DNA of 64,000 nucleotides from Brevibacillus sp. SYP-B805 (GCF_011059135.1 NZ_JAALGD010000007.1:23631-87630); one strand, 5' to 3'; positions 22,164 to 30,601 are shown, numbered from the stretch's first letter. Made by a program: numbers and translations. The notes: generated from the letters alone by a model not told the origin.

Positions 22164-22220
22164 CCCTCCAGCATTCCGTCCAAACTAGGGGATACATAGA
22201 GAACGGAATGTTTGGAGGGG
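22164..22220 (+). promoter_or_regulatory. Hairpin that would hide the ywmB ribosome-binding site
   Basis: CCCTCCAGCATTCCGT (22164-22179) pairs with ACGGAATGTTTGGAGGG (22203-22219) apart from one bulge. The right arm contains the Shine-Dalgarno GGAGGGG that serves GTG 22227. In RNA this stem would block ribosome access, so it may control translation. There is no T run, so it is not a terminator. Confidence 0.6.
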
Positions 22221-22226
22221 TTTTGT

Positions 22227-22979
22227 GTGTGGGGGAAATCAGCGGTTCTTTTGTCATTCGGATTGTTGCTGGCCATGCTGGCTGCCTGGTATCTGCCGGC
22301 ACTCGCGTCCAGCGAACAGCCGAACACAGCAGTCCGGCTGCTGCAGGTGATGAACGGCACAGGCGCCGAAGCCACTGAAGTGGAAGTGCGGACGAGCGTC
22401 AAGCTTGCGAATGTGGCTGGTGCGAAAGAACTAGCGTCCCTCGCCTCCGGTTTGGAAAGCAGCTTGGGTCTGCCCCAAACGGTTCAATCCGGCCAGTGGG
22501 AAAACGGGTTGTATGCTCACCAAAATGTGACAGATTTTCAAGGAATTCGACTTTTGTTTCGATTGATCGGTGTACCGGAGCAAGGCCATTATGCCGCACA
22601 TGTAGTGTTTTCCCTGAATGGAAAACCTGCGCAGATACAACATCTTGAAACCCTGCAACAGATGATCGCCAAGGCCTTGCAGCAGGCAGGCACGAATCCG
22701 CAATTTAGCACTTGTATTCGTGGAATGTACAGTGATAAACTGAGTGTTGATCAGCAGGGAGGCAAAATTTTGTCGATTTTTCATGCACTCCATGCCCATG
22801 AATTGGAGCGTCTGGCGGATGACACGGTGGTAAGCATTTCGGGCTATACCCGGCTGTGGGAGCCGTCCATTCAGCTGAACGGCCAAAAAATGAATCTACA
22901 GGTGGCAACACATCAGGATACCGTTTCAGGGGGAACGTGGATCACCGTAGGGACACCAATCATCACAGCGGAATACTAA
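22227..22979 (+). CDS. ywmB: YwmB-family secreted protein
   Basis: A 250-residue protein with a signal peptide or N-terminal anchor (residues 5-27, ending PALASS) and no later membrane segment, so it probably works outside the membrane. Position directly upstream of murA and the overall make-up match the YwmB family of Bacillus, whose fold is described as TATA-box-binding-protein-like; the function is unknown. GTG 22227 is chosen because it is 6-7 bases behind GGAGGGG; a TTG at 22212 is too close upstream. murA follows after 16 bases, so the two are probably co-transcribed. Confidence 0.8.
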   Translation: MWGKSAVLLSFGLLLAMLAAWYLPALASSEQPNTAVRLLQVMNGTGAEATEVEVRTSVKLANVAGAKELASLASGLESSLGLPQTVQSGQWENGLYAHQNVTDFQGIRLLFRLIGVPEQGHYAAHVVFSLNGKPAQIQHLETLQQMIAKALQQAGTNPQFSTCIRGMYSDKLSVDQQGGKILSIFHALHAHELERLADDTVVSISGYTRLWEPSIQLNGQKMNLQVATHQDTVSGGTWITVGTPIITAEY

Positions 22980-22995
22980 GCACGCGGAGGGGTAA

Positions 22996-24330
22996 ATGTT
23001 GGATAAGATCGTTGTCCGCGGTGGTAGGGCATTAGCGGGAAGTGTTAAAGTATCCGGCGCAAAAAATGCGGTTCTTCCGATTATTGCGGCGTCAATCTTG
23101 GCAGAAGAAGGGACAAGCGTGATTCACGATGTACCCGGGCTGGCTGACGTTCACACATTTTGCGATTTGCTTCATACATTAGGGATTTCGACTACATACG
23201 AACGTGAAACGCTGACAATCGATGCTTCCACGCTCGCAACGGTGGAAGCTCCATACGAGTTGGTCCGGAAGATGCGGGCCTCTTTTTTGGTAACCGGTCC
23301 GCTGCTGGCGCGCAAAGGGCGGGCGCGGGTTCCGCTCCCGGGCGGCTGCGCGATCGGCACCCGTGCCATCGATCAGCACCTGAAAGGCTTTGAGGCGATG
23401 GGCGCCAACATCGAGATCGGCCAGGGCTTCATCGAAGCGGAAGTAGACGGCCGTTTGAAGGGCGCCAAGATTTATCTGGATGTCGCCAGTGTGGGCGCGA
23501 CGGAAAATATCATGATGGCGGCCGCCCTCGCGGAAGGGATCACCGTCATCGAGAATGCGGCCGAAGAGCCCGAAATCGTGGATCTGGCCAACTTCCTCAA
23601 CGGGATGGGGGCGAAGATCCGGGGAGCGGGAACCGGTTCGATCCGCATTGAAGGCGTGGAGCGGCTGACGGGATGCACGCATACGGTTATCCCCGACCGG
23701 ATCGAAGCCGGGACGTTCATGATCGCGGCCGCCATCACCGGCGGAGATGTCTTTGTGGAAGGAGCCATTTACGATCACCTGAAATCCATCACCGCCAAGC
23801 TGCGGGAGATGGGGGTCGAAGTGGAAGAACAGGAAAACGGCGTGCGCGTGCGGCGCAGCGGGACGCTGAAAGCCGTTGACGTCAAAACCCTGCCGTATCC
23901 GGGCTTCCCGACGGACATGCAGTCGCAGATGATGGCGCTGCTGCTTGCGTCCGAAGGGACAAGCATCGTGACCGAAACGGTCTTCGAGAACCGCTTCATG
24001 CATGTGGAAGAATTCCGGCGGATGAACGCCAATATCAAGATCGAGGGCCGCAGCGCGATTGTGGAAGGCGGCGCCAAGCTGACCGGCTGCAAGGTCTCGG
24101 CGACCGATCTGCGCGCAGGCGCGGCGTTGATTCTGGCAGGATTGATCGCGGAAGGAGAAACGGAAGTATACGGACTGCACCATCTGGACAGGGGCTACGT
24201 CAACTTCACGGAAAAGCTCCAGGCCCTTGGGGCGCAAGTGGAGCGCGTCAGCCAGCAGGAGCAGTCGGTGCAGGAAAAGGAAAGCAAACCCTCTACCGTA
24301 AGCATCAATTTATCGCCGAATTTCGCGTAA
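22996..24330 (+). CDS. murA: UDP-N-acetylglucosamine 1-carboxyvinyltransferase
   Basis: A 444-residue enzyme that transfers enolpyruvate from PEP to UDP-GlcNAc, the first committed step of peptidoglycan synthesis; cytosolic. Cys118 in [11 protein letters not shown] is the catalytic residue and the target of fosfomycin, so the enzyme should be sensitive to it in principle. Lys23 and Asn24 (GAKNAVLP) are present. The last ~25 residues (rich in Gln, Glu and Ser) go beyond the usual end. It lies between ywmB and spoIID, as murAA does in Bacillus. Firmicutes often carry a second murA elsewhere; position makes this the murAA type. Confidence 0.97.
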   Translation: MLDKIVVRGGRALAGSVKVSGAKNAVLPIIAASILAEEGTSVIHDVPGLADVHTFCDLLHTLGISTTYERETLTIDASTLATVEAPYELVRKMRASFLVTGPLLARKGRARVPLPGGCAIGTRAIDQHLKGFEAMGANIEIGQGFIEAEVDGRLKGAKIYLDVASVGATENIMMAAALAEGITVIENAAEEPEIVDLANFLNGMGAKIRGAGTGSIRIEGVERLTGCTHTVIPDRIEAGTFMIAAAITGGDVFVEGAIYDHLKSITAKLREMGVEVEEQENGVRVRRSGTLKAVDVKTLPYPGFPTDMQSQMMALLLASEGTSIVTETVFENRFMHVEEFRRMNANIKIEGRSAIVEGGAKLTGCKVSATDLRAGAALILAGLIAEGETEVYGLHHLDRGYVNFTEKLQALGAQVERVSQQEQSVQEKESKPSTVSINLSPNFA

Positions 24331-24341
24331 AGTACAGGCAA

Positions 24342-24370
24342 GGGACTTCCCCCAGGGAGGTCCCTTTTTT
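24342..24370 (+). terminator. Terminator after murA
   Basis: GGGACTTCC and GGAGGTCCC pair and are followed by six T. Confidence 0.88.
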
Positions 24371-24371
24371 G

Positions 24372-24460
24372 GCAGATAGGAATTTAAAAATTTTGTCCTA
24401 TCTGCATAAGCACAACTACGGCTCCGCCATCGCCAAAGGCTCGGCGCTCGCCGAGTTTTC
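24372..24460 (+). other. Non-coding stretch with two further hairpins
   Basis: GCAGATAGGA (24372-24381) pairs perfectly with TCCTATCTGC (24396-24405). Then CTCGGC, a GCTC loop and GCCGAG (24440-24455) are followed by TTTTC. No gene is visible between the murA terminator and the spoIID start (445 bases). The stretch may be a remnant of a repeat family or a small RNA locus. Confidence 0.5.
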
Positions 24461-24518
24461 TAATCAGAGAAGAAAGCTTACGTTCTTTCAAGTGATAAAG
24501 TGACGGAGAAAAGTTGGG

Positions 24519-24627
24519 GGCCCCCGCCGACAACTTTTCAGGGGTCCTCGAAAAGTAATCGGATTAATCTTCGAAGGCCGACGTCACTTTTTGGGGTTGA
24601 GCAAAGCTTAAGTCGGCGGGGTTTTTT
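24519..24627 (+). repeat. Structured intergenic repeat, copy A (before spoIID)
   Basis: The ends CCCCCGCCGAC (24521-24531) and GTCGGCGGGG (24612-24621) pair, followed by a run of six T. The ~80 bases between are closely similar to copy B at 26661-26773, including CAGGGGTCC, TCGGATTAA, TCGAAGG and CTTAAGTCGGCGGGG. An inner helix between AAAAGT and ACTTTT is possible. Same strand as copy B. Confidence 0.75.
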
Positions 24628-24699
24628 AGGCTCCGTCCGGCCTCGTCACAGCGTTTGCCAGCCGGCGGCGGAATCTCTATGACTCTCGTATTCTATGCG

Positions 24700-24728
24700 T
24701 TCTATTCCTCTATTGCCGGACATACATT
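24700..24728 (+). promoter_or_regulatory. Probable sigma-E promoter of spoIID
   Basis: CATACATT (24721-24728) matches the sigma-E -10 consensus CATACANT exactly, and TTCTATT (24700-24706) lies about 14 bases upstream as a -35. spoIID is a known sigma-E gene in Bacillus, which supports the call. Confidence 0.6.
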
Positions 24729-24775
24729 GTAACAGTCATGGAAACCGTCATGGTCAGGTTGGAGGAGGAATCGTC

Positions 24776-25777
24776 ATGAAGCGTTATCTCACCGTACTGC
24801 TCTTTGTGCTGCCCCTTTTTCTGGTGGTGGTTCCGGCCGCCCTTGTGGTTTATTTTTCTCCACACGATGGCGGGGAAAAAAAGCCGCTGGGCCAGGGGGA
24901 GAGCCAGGGCAGCCAGGCCCGGCAGATGACGGTAAAGGTTTACCGGACGCAGAAACAGGTCATCGAATCCATCCCGCTGGAGCAGTATGTCGAAGGGGTG
25001 GTTGCGGCGGAAATGCCGGCCGAATTTGAACTGGAAGCGCTGAAGGCCCAGGCGCTGGCAGCCCGCACGTATATCATCAAGCGTCTGCGGGACGGCCGAT
25101 TCGATGATGTGCCCCAAGGTGCGCAGGTTCTGGATACCGTCAAGCATCAGGCATACCTGGACGAACAGCAGCGGAGAGAGCGGTGGGGAGAGGATTTTGA
25201 CTGGAAAAACAGCAAGATCCACCAAGCGGTCAGTGCAACGGCGGGGATCGTGCTGACCTACCAGGGGGAGCCGATTGACGCCACGTTCTTTTCCACCAGC
25301 AACGGCTTTACCGAAAACGCTAATGAATATTGGGAAAAATCGATTCCCTATCTGCGCAGCGTCGCCAGCCCCTGGGACGTGGAATCGCCCCGTTTTGAAG
25401 AACAGGTGAGCATGCCGGTTGAGCAGCTAGAGCAGAAGCTGGGGGTTCGGCTGGATGCGCAGGCCATGAGCAAAGGCGCCTGGTATCAGGTGCTGGACAA
25501 AACGACCGGCAACCGGATCGGCCGCATCCGGATCGGCAGCAAGGAATTTACCGGCAAGGAGGTACGCGAACGCCTGGGCTTGAACTCATCCGCCTTTACC
25601 ATGCGTCTTTCGCAGCATCAGGTGATCATCACGACGTTTGGCTACGGTCACGGCGTCGGGATGAGCCAGTGGGGAGCCAACGGCATGGCCAAGAGCGGCA
25701 AGAAGGCGGAACAGATCGTGAAGTACTTCTATCAAGGCATTTCGCTGCAAAATTACGGCAGGATCATTCACGGATAA
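24776..25777 (+). CDS. spoIID: Stage II sporulation protein D
   Basis: A 333-residue lytic transglycosylase that cuts peptidoglycan during engulfment of the forespore, made in the mother cell. It has an N-terminal membrane anchor (residues 4-26) and the SpoIID domain from about residue 50. The catalytic glutamate is probably Glu79 in GVVAAEMPAEF, followed by the family segment LKAQALAARTYI, and the C-terminal GYGHGVGMSQWGANGMA motif is intact. ATG 24776 follows GGAGGAGG. In Bacillus SpoIID works with SpoIIM and SpoIIP, which are not in the window. Confidence 0.95.
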   Translation: MKRYLTVLLFVLPLFLVVVPAALVVYFSPHDGGEKKPLGQGESQGSQARQMTVKVYRTQKQVIESIPLEQYVEGVVAAEMPAEFELEALKAQALAARTYIIKRLRDGRFDDVPQGAQVLDTVKHQAYLDEQQRRERWGEDFDWKNSKIHQAVSATAGIVLTYQGEPIDATFFSTSNGFTENANEYWEKSIPYLRSVASPWDVESPRFEEQVSMPVEQLEQKLGVRLDAQAMSKGAWYQVLDKTTGNRIGRIRIGSKEFTGKEVRERLGLNSSAFTMRLSQHQVIITTFGYGHGVGMSQWGANGMAKSGKKAEQIVKYFYQGISLQNYGRIIHG

Positions 25778-25864
25778 CCGCGCCGCCATTTGCAAAATTT
25801 TATCATTTTTCCTCTTCCCTCAGGTTTAACCGGTAAAAAACTGGTGATACTGAGGGATGAGGTG

Positions 25865-26605
25865 ATGAAAAAAATGGAAGAAAACAAAAATTCCAATCAA
25901 CCGATTCCATTTCGGAAAACCAATGCCTGGAAAAGCTTTTTGGGAAAAAAATGGGCGTTCCCGGCGATCTACATCGGCACTGCGGCAATCATTCTGGCAA
26001 TCGTGATGTGGTACCAAAACAGCTTGATGAACACCGCTGTTGATCCGTCGCAGACGACCAATGACGTCACCGTGACTCAGCCGGGTCCGGAAACACCAGC
26101 GCCCGAGACGGACAAGGAAGAAGCGGTGCCGGCAAGCGGCACGACGCCGCAGCTCGCATGGCCGGTGGCCCAGGGGGTAACCTACCAGAAGGGAATGGCC
26201 TTCTTCGACGACCAGCTCCCCAAGGAAGAGCAGCAAAAAGCGCTGGTCAAGTATGACAACACGTTCATTCCGCACACAGGAATCGACATCGTCTCCACAG
26301 ACGGCAAGGCGTTTGACGTGACCGCTGCCCTCTCCGGCAAGGTGCTCACGGTGGAAAACGATCCGCTCGCGGGGTACCTGGTGGAGATCGAACACACCGA
26401 CAAGATGGTGACGGTCTATCAAAGCCTCGACAAGGTGCTGGTCAAGCCCGGTGACGAAGTGACACAGGGTCAAAAGATCGGGACCGCAGGACGCAACGAA
26501 TATGAAAAAGACGCCGGCATTCACCTCCACTTCGAGGTGCGGGTGGACGGCAACTCCGTCAATCCGGAACAATACCTGACGTCTGCCGAAGCCAAAACGC
26601 AATAA
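25865..26605 (+). CDS. spoIIQ: SpoIIQ-like forespore protein, M23 (LytM) domain
   Basis: A 246-residue protein with a short cytosolic tail, one membrane helix (residues 31-50), a Pro/Glu/Thr-rich linker and a C-terminal LytM/M23 domain. Its place between spoIID and spoIIID matches spoIIQ, whose product is made in the forespore and pairs with SpoIIIAH across the septum. All four LytM zinc-site residues are here: His137 and Asp141 in HTGID, His220 and His222 in HLHFEV. B. subtilis SpoIIQ lacks part of this set, whereas the clostridial version keeps it, so this protein may bind zinc or be an active endopeptidase. The start may be ATG 25865 or ATG 25874. Confidence 0.88.
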   Translation: MKKMEENKNSNQPIPFRKTNAWKSFLGKKWAFPAIYIGTAAIILAIVMWYQNSLMNTAVDPSQTTNDVTVTQPGPETPAPETDKEEAVPASGTTPQLAWPVAQGVTYQKGMAFFDDQLPKEEQQKALVKYDNTFIPHTGIDIVSTDGKAFDVTAALSGKVLTVENDPLAGYLVEIEHTDKMVTVYQSLDKVLVKPGDEVTQGQKIGTAGRNEYEKDAGIHLHFEVRVDGNSVNPEQYLTSAEAKTQ

Positions 26606-26620
26606 CCGCAAGAGAAACGG

Positions 26621-26650
26621 GAAACCTGTCTATGCGACAGGTTTCTTTTT
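26621..26650 (+). terminator. Terminator after spoIIQ
   Basis: A perfect 10-bp stem, GAAACCTGTC with GACAGGTTTC, a TATGC loop and five T. Confidence 0.92.
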
Positions 26651-26660
26651 AATGTTTAAA

Positions 26661-26773
26661 GGCCCCCGCCGACACTGTTTATTCAGGGGTCCCCAAAAAG
26701 TACTCGGATTAAACATCGAAGGTCAACGTCACTTTTGGAGGTTGAGCATAGCTTAAGTCGGCGGGGTTATTTT
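26661..26773 (+). repeat. Structured intergenic repeat, copy B (before spoIIID)
   Basis: CCCCCGCCGAC (26663-26673) pairs with GTCGGCGGGG (26757-26766). By eye about 80-85% of positions match copy A at 24519-24627. No protein is encoded. It lies between the spoIIQ terminator and the spoIIID promoter. Confidence 0.75.
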
Positions 26774-26830
26774 GGTACACGCCCTGAAAAAAAGATGTGG
26801 TCTGGCTGGCTTGTCAGGCTTGGAAACGTA

Positions 26831-26859
26831 GAATATGTGTCCTCCCCCACCCATATATT
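26831..26859 (+). promoter_or_regulatory. Probable sigma-E promoter of spoIIID
   Basis: GAATATG (26831-26837), 14 bases, then CATATATT (26852-26859) fits sigma-E consensus elements with one mismatch in the -10. spoIIID is a sigma-E gene in Bacillus. Confidence 0.6.
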
Positions 26860-26893
26860 GTATCAGACAATTTCGATACAGGAGGCGAGGAGT

Positions 26894-27178
26894 GTGCACG
26901 ATTACATCAAGGAGCGAACCATCAAAATCGGGCGTTATATAGTGGAAACACGCAATACGGTTCGCATGATCGCCAAAGAGTTCGGAGTATCCAAAAGCAC
27001 AGTGCACAAAGACTTGACTGAGCGGCTGCCTGAGATAAATCCCGAGTTGGCGAATCAGGTAAAGGAGATTCTCGAATATCACAAGGCCATCAGACATTTG
27101 AGAGGTGGGGAAGCGACGAAGATCAAATACAAACGGAAAAACAAAAAGGTCCGCATCGAACAGGAAGAAAGCGTATAA
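26894..27178 (+). CDS. spoIIID: Sporulation transcription factor SpoIIID
   Basis: A 94-residue DNA-binding protein that activates or represses mother-cell genes in the middle of sporulation. It is nearly the same as the Bacillus protein from MHDYIKERTIKIG onward; the helix-turn-helix is at about residues 23-41 (VRMIAKEFGVSKSTVHKDL) and a basic tail (KIKYKRKNKKVR) follows. It starts with GTG 26894 behind GGAGGCGAGG. Its neighbours spoIIQ and mbl match Bacillus order. Confidence 0.97.
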   Translation: MHDYIKERTIKIGRYIVETRNTVRMIAKEFGVSKSTVHKDLTERLPEINPELANQVKEILEYHKAIRHLRGGEATKIKYKRKNKKVRIEQEESV

Positions 27179-27209
27179 GAAATAATTGGGAAATATCAAA
27201 AGGATTTCC

Positions 27210-27238
27210 TTGTCCTCTCACGAAATAAGTCCTATGAT
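27210..27238 (+). promoter_or_regulatory. Probable sigma-A promoter of mbl
   Basis: TTGTCC (27210-27215) and TATGAT (27233-27238) are 17 bases apart, 40 bases before the mbl start. It would let mbl be made in growing cells independently of spoIIID. Confidence 0.5.
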
Positions 27239-27277
27239 AAGAGAAGGAGTATGTATTTATCGCAGGGAGGACCTCTC

Positions 27278-28291
27278 ATGTTTACGAAAGATATCGGGAT
27301 CGATCTGGGCACGGCCAATGTCCTGATCTATGTAAAAGGCAAAGGCATTGTCCTGGATGAACCTTCCGTTGTCGCAATCGATAACCAGACCAAGAAAGTT
27401 TTGGCAGTGGGCGACGAAGCCCGCCGTATGGTGGGACGGACACCCGGCAACATTGTGGCCATTCGCCCGTTACGTGAGGGGGTCATCGCTGATTTTGAGA
27501 TAACGGAATCCATGTTGAAGCATTTTCTGGCAAAAATCGGGGGCAAGAACCTGTTTGCGCGGCCGCGCATCCTCATCTGCTGCCCGACCAACATTACCCC
27601 AGTGGAACAAAAGGCCATCCGCGAGGCAGCTGAACGCAGCGGTGGCGCTCGTGAAGTATTTATTGAGGAAGAACCGAAAGTAGCGGCGATTGGGGCGGGA
27701 ATGGATATTTTCCAACCTTCCGGCAACATGGTGGTCGATATTGGCGGAGGGACAACGGATGTTGCGGTTCTCTCCATGGGGGATATCGTCACCGCCTCTT
27801 CGATCAAAGTGGCTGGCGACAAGTTTGACCTTGCCATCATGCGGTACATAAAGAACAAGTATAAGCTCCTGATAGGTGAGCGTACGGCTGAAGATATCAA
27901 GATTCACATTGGAACCGTATCCGGCGGACGCCAGGACGAGATGGACATTCGGGGAAGAGACATGGTAAGCGGGCTGCCGCAAACCGTCACGATCCACTCC
28001 CGCGAAGTCCAGGAAGCCCTGGCAGAGTCGGTTAGCGCAATTGTACAAGCTGCCAAAAGCGTATTGGAGCGTACACCTCCGGAGCTTTCTGCCGATATCA
28101 TAGATAAGGGCGTTTCGCTGACAGGCGGCGGTGCGCTTTTGCATGGGCTGGATGACCTGCTGGCCGAAGAACTGAAGGTGCCGGTGCTGGTGGCCGAAGA
28201 TCCGATGATGTGCGTGGCCAAAGGGACGGGGATCATGCTCGAGTATTTGGACAAGGTGCCGGCGTCACGGAAAAAACGATTCAACGTGTAG
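27278..28291 (+). CDS. mbl: MreB-like actin homologue Mbl
   Basis: A 337-residue bacterial actin that polymerises under the membrane and guides side-wall synthesis. The nucleotide-binding phosphate loops DIGIDLGTANVLIYVKGKG and VVDIGGGTTDVAVL and the VSLTGGGALLHGLDDL segment are intact. ATG 27278 follows GGGAGG at normal distance; an ATG at 27251 lacks a ribosome site. The call Mbl rather than MreB or MreBH rests on its place after spoIIID and on the absence of mreC and mreD beside it. Confidence 0.93.
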   Translation: MFTKDIGIDLGTANVLIYVKGKGIVLDEPSVVAIDNQTKKVLAVGDEARRMVGRTPGNIVAIRPLREGVIADFEITESMLKHFLAKIGGKNLFARPRILICCPTNITPVEQKAIREAAERSGGAREVFIEEEPKVAAIGAGMDIFQPSGNMVVDIGGGTTDVAVLSMGDIVTASSIKVAGDKFDLAIMRYIKNKYKLLIGERTAEDIKIHIGTVSGGRQDEMDIRGRDMVSGLPQTVTIHSREVQEALAESVSAIVQAAKSVLERTPPELSADIIDKGVSLTGGGALLHGLDDLLAEELKVPVLVAEDPMMCVAKGTGIMLEYLDKVPASRKKRFNV

Positions 28292-28334
28292 GACCGAATG
28301 GGATCGACGCCAAACAAGAAGGGGGCAGACGCGC

Positions 28335-29297
28335 TTGATCAGGGGACTGTACACGGCCGCATCCGGCATGCTCGCCTTGCAGCGGCGCCAGGAGACGCTG
28401 GCCAACAATATCGCCAACATCAATACGCCGGGTTACAAGGAAGACGAAGGCGTACTGCGCGCCTTTCCGGAACAGCTGATCGCGCGCATACGCGATAAAG
28501 AGGGAATATCGGTAAACGGTTATCCTGTGCTGGGTGGACAACCCGTCATGATCGGCAGGCTGCATACCGGGGTCTACATGCCGGAAGCGCTGCCCAATTT
28601 CCGGCAGGGGGATATCGAACAGACGGACAATCCGTATGATGTGGCGCTGTTGGACAACATTCCGCCGAGAGTGGAGCCGGACGGCAAACAGACCGAACGC
28701 CGCCTGTTTTTCAGCGTGGCGCGCCTGGCAGATCCGGACAACCAGCCGGTCGCCAATCCGGAAGAGATCCGGTATACCCGCAACGGCCAGTGGCAGGTCA
28801 ATGCCAAGGGGTATCTGGTTACGTCCGACGGCTATTATGTGCTGGACAGCAACAACAGCGCGATCCGGGTAAATGATCCCCAAGATCCGGAAGCCAGCGT
28901 CGGCCAGAAGCTGAAAATTTCCGAGACGGGCGAACTGCTGGCACCTGTCCCGAACGAGCCGGACGGCACCTATCAGTCGCTGGGGGCGGGACAAACCCGG
29001 CTGGGACTGAAGGTCGTGACCGATCCGAACCAGCTGGTGCGGGAAGGAAACAACCTGTACCGCTGGGCGGGCCAGCAAGGGCAGGATCAGCCGGCCAATG
29101 CGGCGGATGATCCGCAGCTCAACGGCTTCTATGGCGTCAAGCAGGGATGGGTGGAACGCTCCAACGTCAACGCCACGCAGGCGATGACGGATATGATGAC
29201 GGTCGTCCGTGCGTACGAAGCCAATCAGCGGGTGATCAGCACGCTGGATGGCACGCTGGAAAAAGCGGCAAACGAGATCGGCCGTGTCACCGGCTAG
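28335..29297 (+). CDS. flhO: Flagellar hook-basal body protein FlhO
   Basis: A 320-residue axial flagellar protein of the FlgE/F/G family. The N-terminal rod signature GLYTAASGMLALQRRQETLA with NNIANINTPGYK and the C-terminal VVRAYEANQRVISTLDGTL helix form the coiled ends that pack in the rod. It starts with TTG 28335 behind AAGGGGGC. It forms a pair with flhP directly after mbl, as in Bacillus. Confidence 0.92.
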   Translation: MIRGLYTAASGMLALQRRQETLANNIANINTPGYKEDEGVLRAFPEQLIARIRDKEGISVNGYPVLGGQPVMIGRLHTGVYMPEALPNFRQGDIEQTDNPYDVALLDNIPPRVEPDGKQTERRLFFSVARLADPDNQPVANPEEIRYTRNGQWQVNAKGYLVTSDGYYVLDSNNSAIRVNDPQDPEASVGQKLKISETGELLAPVPNEPDGTYQSLGAGQTRLGLKVVTDPNQLVREGNNLYRWAGQQGQDQPANAADDPQLNGFYGVKQGWVERSNVNATQAMTDMMTVVRAYEANQRVISTLDGTLEKAANEIGRVTG

Positions 29298-29312
29298 AGA
29301 GGAGAGGGATGA

Positions 29313-30119
29313 ATGCAATCGCTAAACATATCGACAGCGGCTTTGCGCAGCATTCAGTATGCGCTCGATACGACGGCCAACAATCTCGCCAATGTGGACA
29401 CAGTCGGGTACAAGCGCCGTGGCGTCGCCTTCTCCGAACTGCTTGTGGACACCATGGGCGAGCAGCCCTTTACGGACAAGCAGCGCACCTCTCCGCCCGG
29501 CCTGCGGATCGGCAGCGGCGTGAGAGTGGGAATGACCCGGCTGGACATGTCGCAGGGAAGCGTGAAGATTACCGATATCCCGACCGATCTGATGATCGAA
29601 GGGGACGGCTATTTTGCTGTCAGCCGGATAACGCGGGATCCTGACACAAACAGACTGAGAGAAGAATTCCGTCTCACGCGCAACGGCGGGTTTCAGATCA
29701 AACTTTCTCCTGAATACAACCAATATGCCTTGACTACACCAAACGGGGATTATCTCGTTGACGAAAATGGCATTCCCATACTGATGGACAAAGTAGGAGA
29801 GCTTACAATCACACCGGAAGGCCGCGTGTTAAATGACGGAGAAGAAATTGCCCGCATTGGCGTATGGAAGGTGGACAACCCTGACCAGTACCAGCAGGTT
29901 GGCGAAAATGAATTTTTGGTTCCGGCCAACCAACCTATAACAAATTTTGCATTCTCAACAGCAACCATCCGCCAAGGCGCGCTCGAGGCATCCAACGTGG
30001 ACATGACCAGGGAAATGACCCAATTGATCGGAATCCAGCGGGCGTATCAGTTTAATGCGAGAGCGATCGCCATCAGCGACCAGATGATGGGAATCGCCAA
30101 TTCGCTGCGCAGCCGCTAA
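29313..30119 (+). CDS. flhP: Flagellar hook-basal body protein FlhP
   Basis: A 268-residue FlgF/G-family distal rod protein. The NNLANVDTVGYKRRG motif at the N-terminus and the ASNVDMTREMTQLIGIQRAYQ motif at the C-terminus are diagnostic. It lies 15 bases after flhO, so the two form one unit. Confidence 0.92.
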   Translation: MQSLNISTAALRSIQYALDTTANNLANVDTVGYKRRGVAFSELLVDTMGEQPFTDKQRTSPPGLRIGSGVRVGMTRLDMSQGSVKITDIPTDLMIEGDGYFAVSRITRDPDTNRLREEFRLTRNGGFQIKLSPEYNQYALTTPNGDYLVDENGIPILMDKVGELTITPEGRVLNDGEEIARIGVWKVDNPDQYQQVGENEFLVPANQPITNFAFSTATIRQGALEASNVDMTREMTQLIGIQRAYQFNARAIAISDQMMGIANSLRSR

Positions 30120-30146
30120 TTTTGTCGGAGTCGGAGGAACCCTTTC

Positions 30147-30395
30147 ATGGATCAGGTAAAAGGGCGGAGCTATACCCGCGAGATCGCAGGGAAGGAACAG
30201 GCAAAACCGAGGCGGGCGGGCAAACCGTGGCTCAGGCTTCTGTCCAAACTGCTGCTGGTTCCTTTCCTGCTGTTTTTCTCCCTGGTCATCGGCCTCATCA
30301 TCGGCTACAGCGTCATCGGCAAGCTGCCTGTGGCCGAAGTGTTCGATTTCAATACGTACAAACACATGTACGATCTGATTTTTTCCGGAACCTGA
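30147..30395 (+). CDS. EpuA-like small membrane protein (often named RNA polymerase subunit beta)
   Basis: An 82-residue protein with a basic N-terminal tail and one membrane helix (about residues 34-55), then a short outside tail ending DLIFSGT. It fits the EpuA family (Pfam PF11772), which databases often mislabel as DNA-directed RNA polymerase subunit beta. There is nothing of RNA polymerase in it. It is co-directional with flhOP and is followed by a terminator. Confidence 0.65.
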   Translation: MDQVKGRSYTREIAGKEQAKPRRAGKPWLRLLSKLLLVPFLLFFSLVIGLIIGYSVIGKLPVAEVFDFNTYKHMYDLIFSGT

Positions 30396-30415
30396 GATGA
30401 TTTACCCGTATGACA

Positions 30416-30452
30416 CCCCTCCTGCCGGCAAGAAGGCAGCGAGGGGTTTTTT
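30416..30452 (+). terminator. Terminator after the EpuA-like gene
   Basis: CCCCTCCTGCC pairs with GGCAGCGAGGGG, followed by six T. Confidence 0.85.
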
Positions 30453-30472
30453 CGCAGATAGCTGCATGTCAG

Positions 30473-30502
30473 TTGCTGTTTTTTCCATCGAGAGAGTATA
30501 AT
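30473..30502 (+). promoter_or_regulatory. Probable promoter of the PgsA-like gene
   Basis: TTGCTG (30473-30478), 18 bases, then a perfect TATAAT (30497-30502), about 100 bases before the start codon. Confidence 0.55.
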
Positions 30503-30601
30503 GAGAAAAGCGGTCTTTGGCGATGGAGTGTCGGTCGTTACATGATCTATGACGGCACCTGCTTTTTGCGTAGGGCAGGGGGCTATACGGAGGGATATTC
30601 G

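Noticed and set aside
24500..24682. 60-codon frame over repeat copy A
   Set aside because: It spans the paired arms of the structured repeat; the related frame over copy B is not conserved in start or stop.
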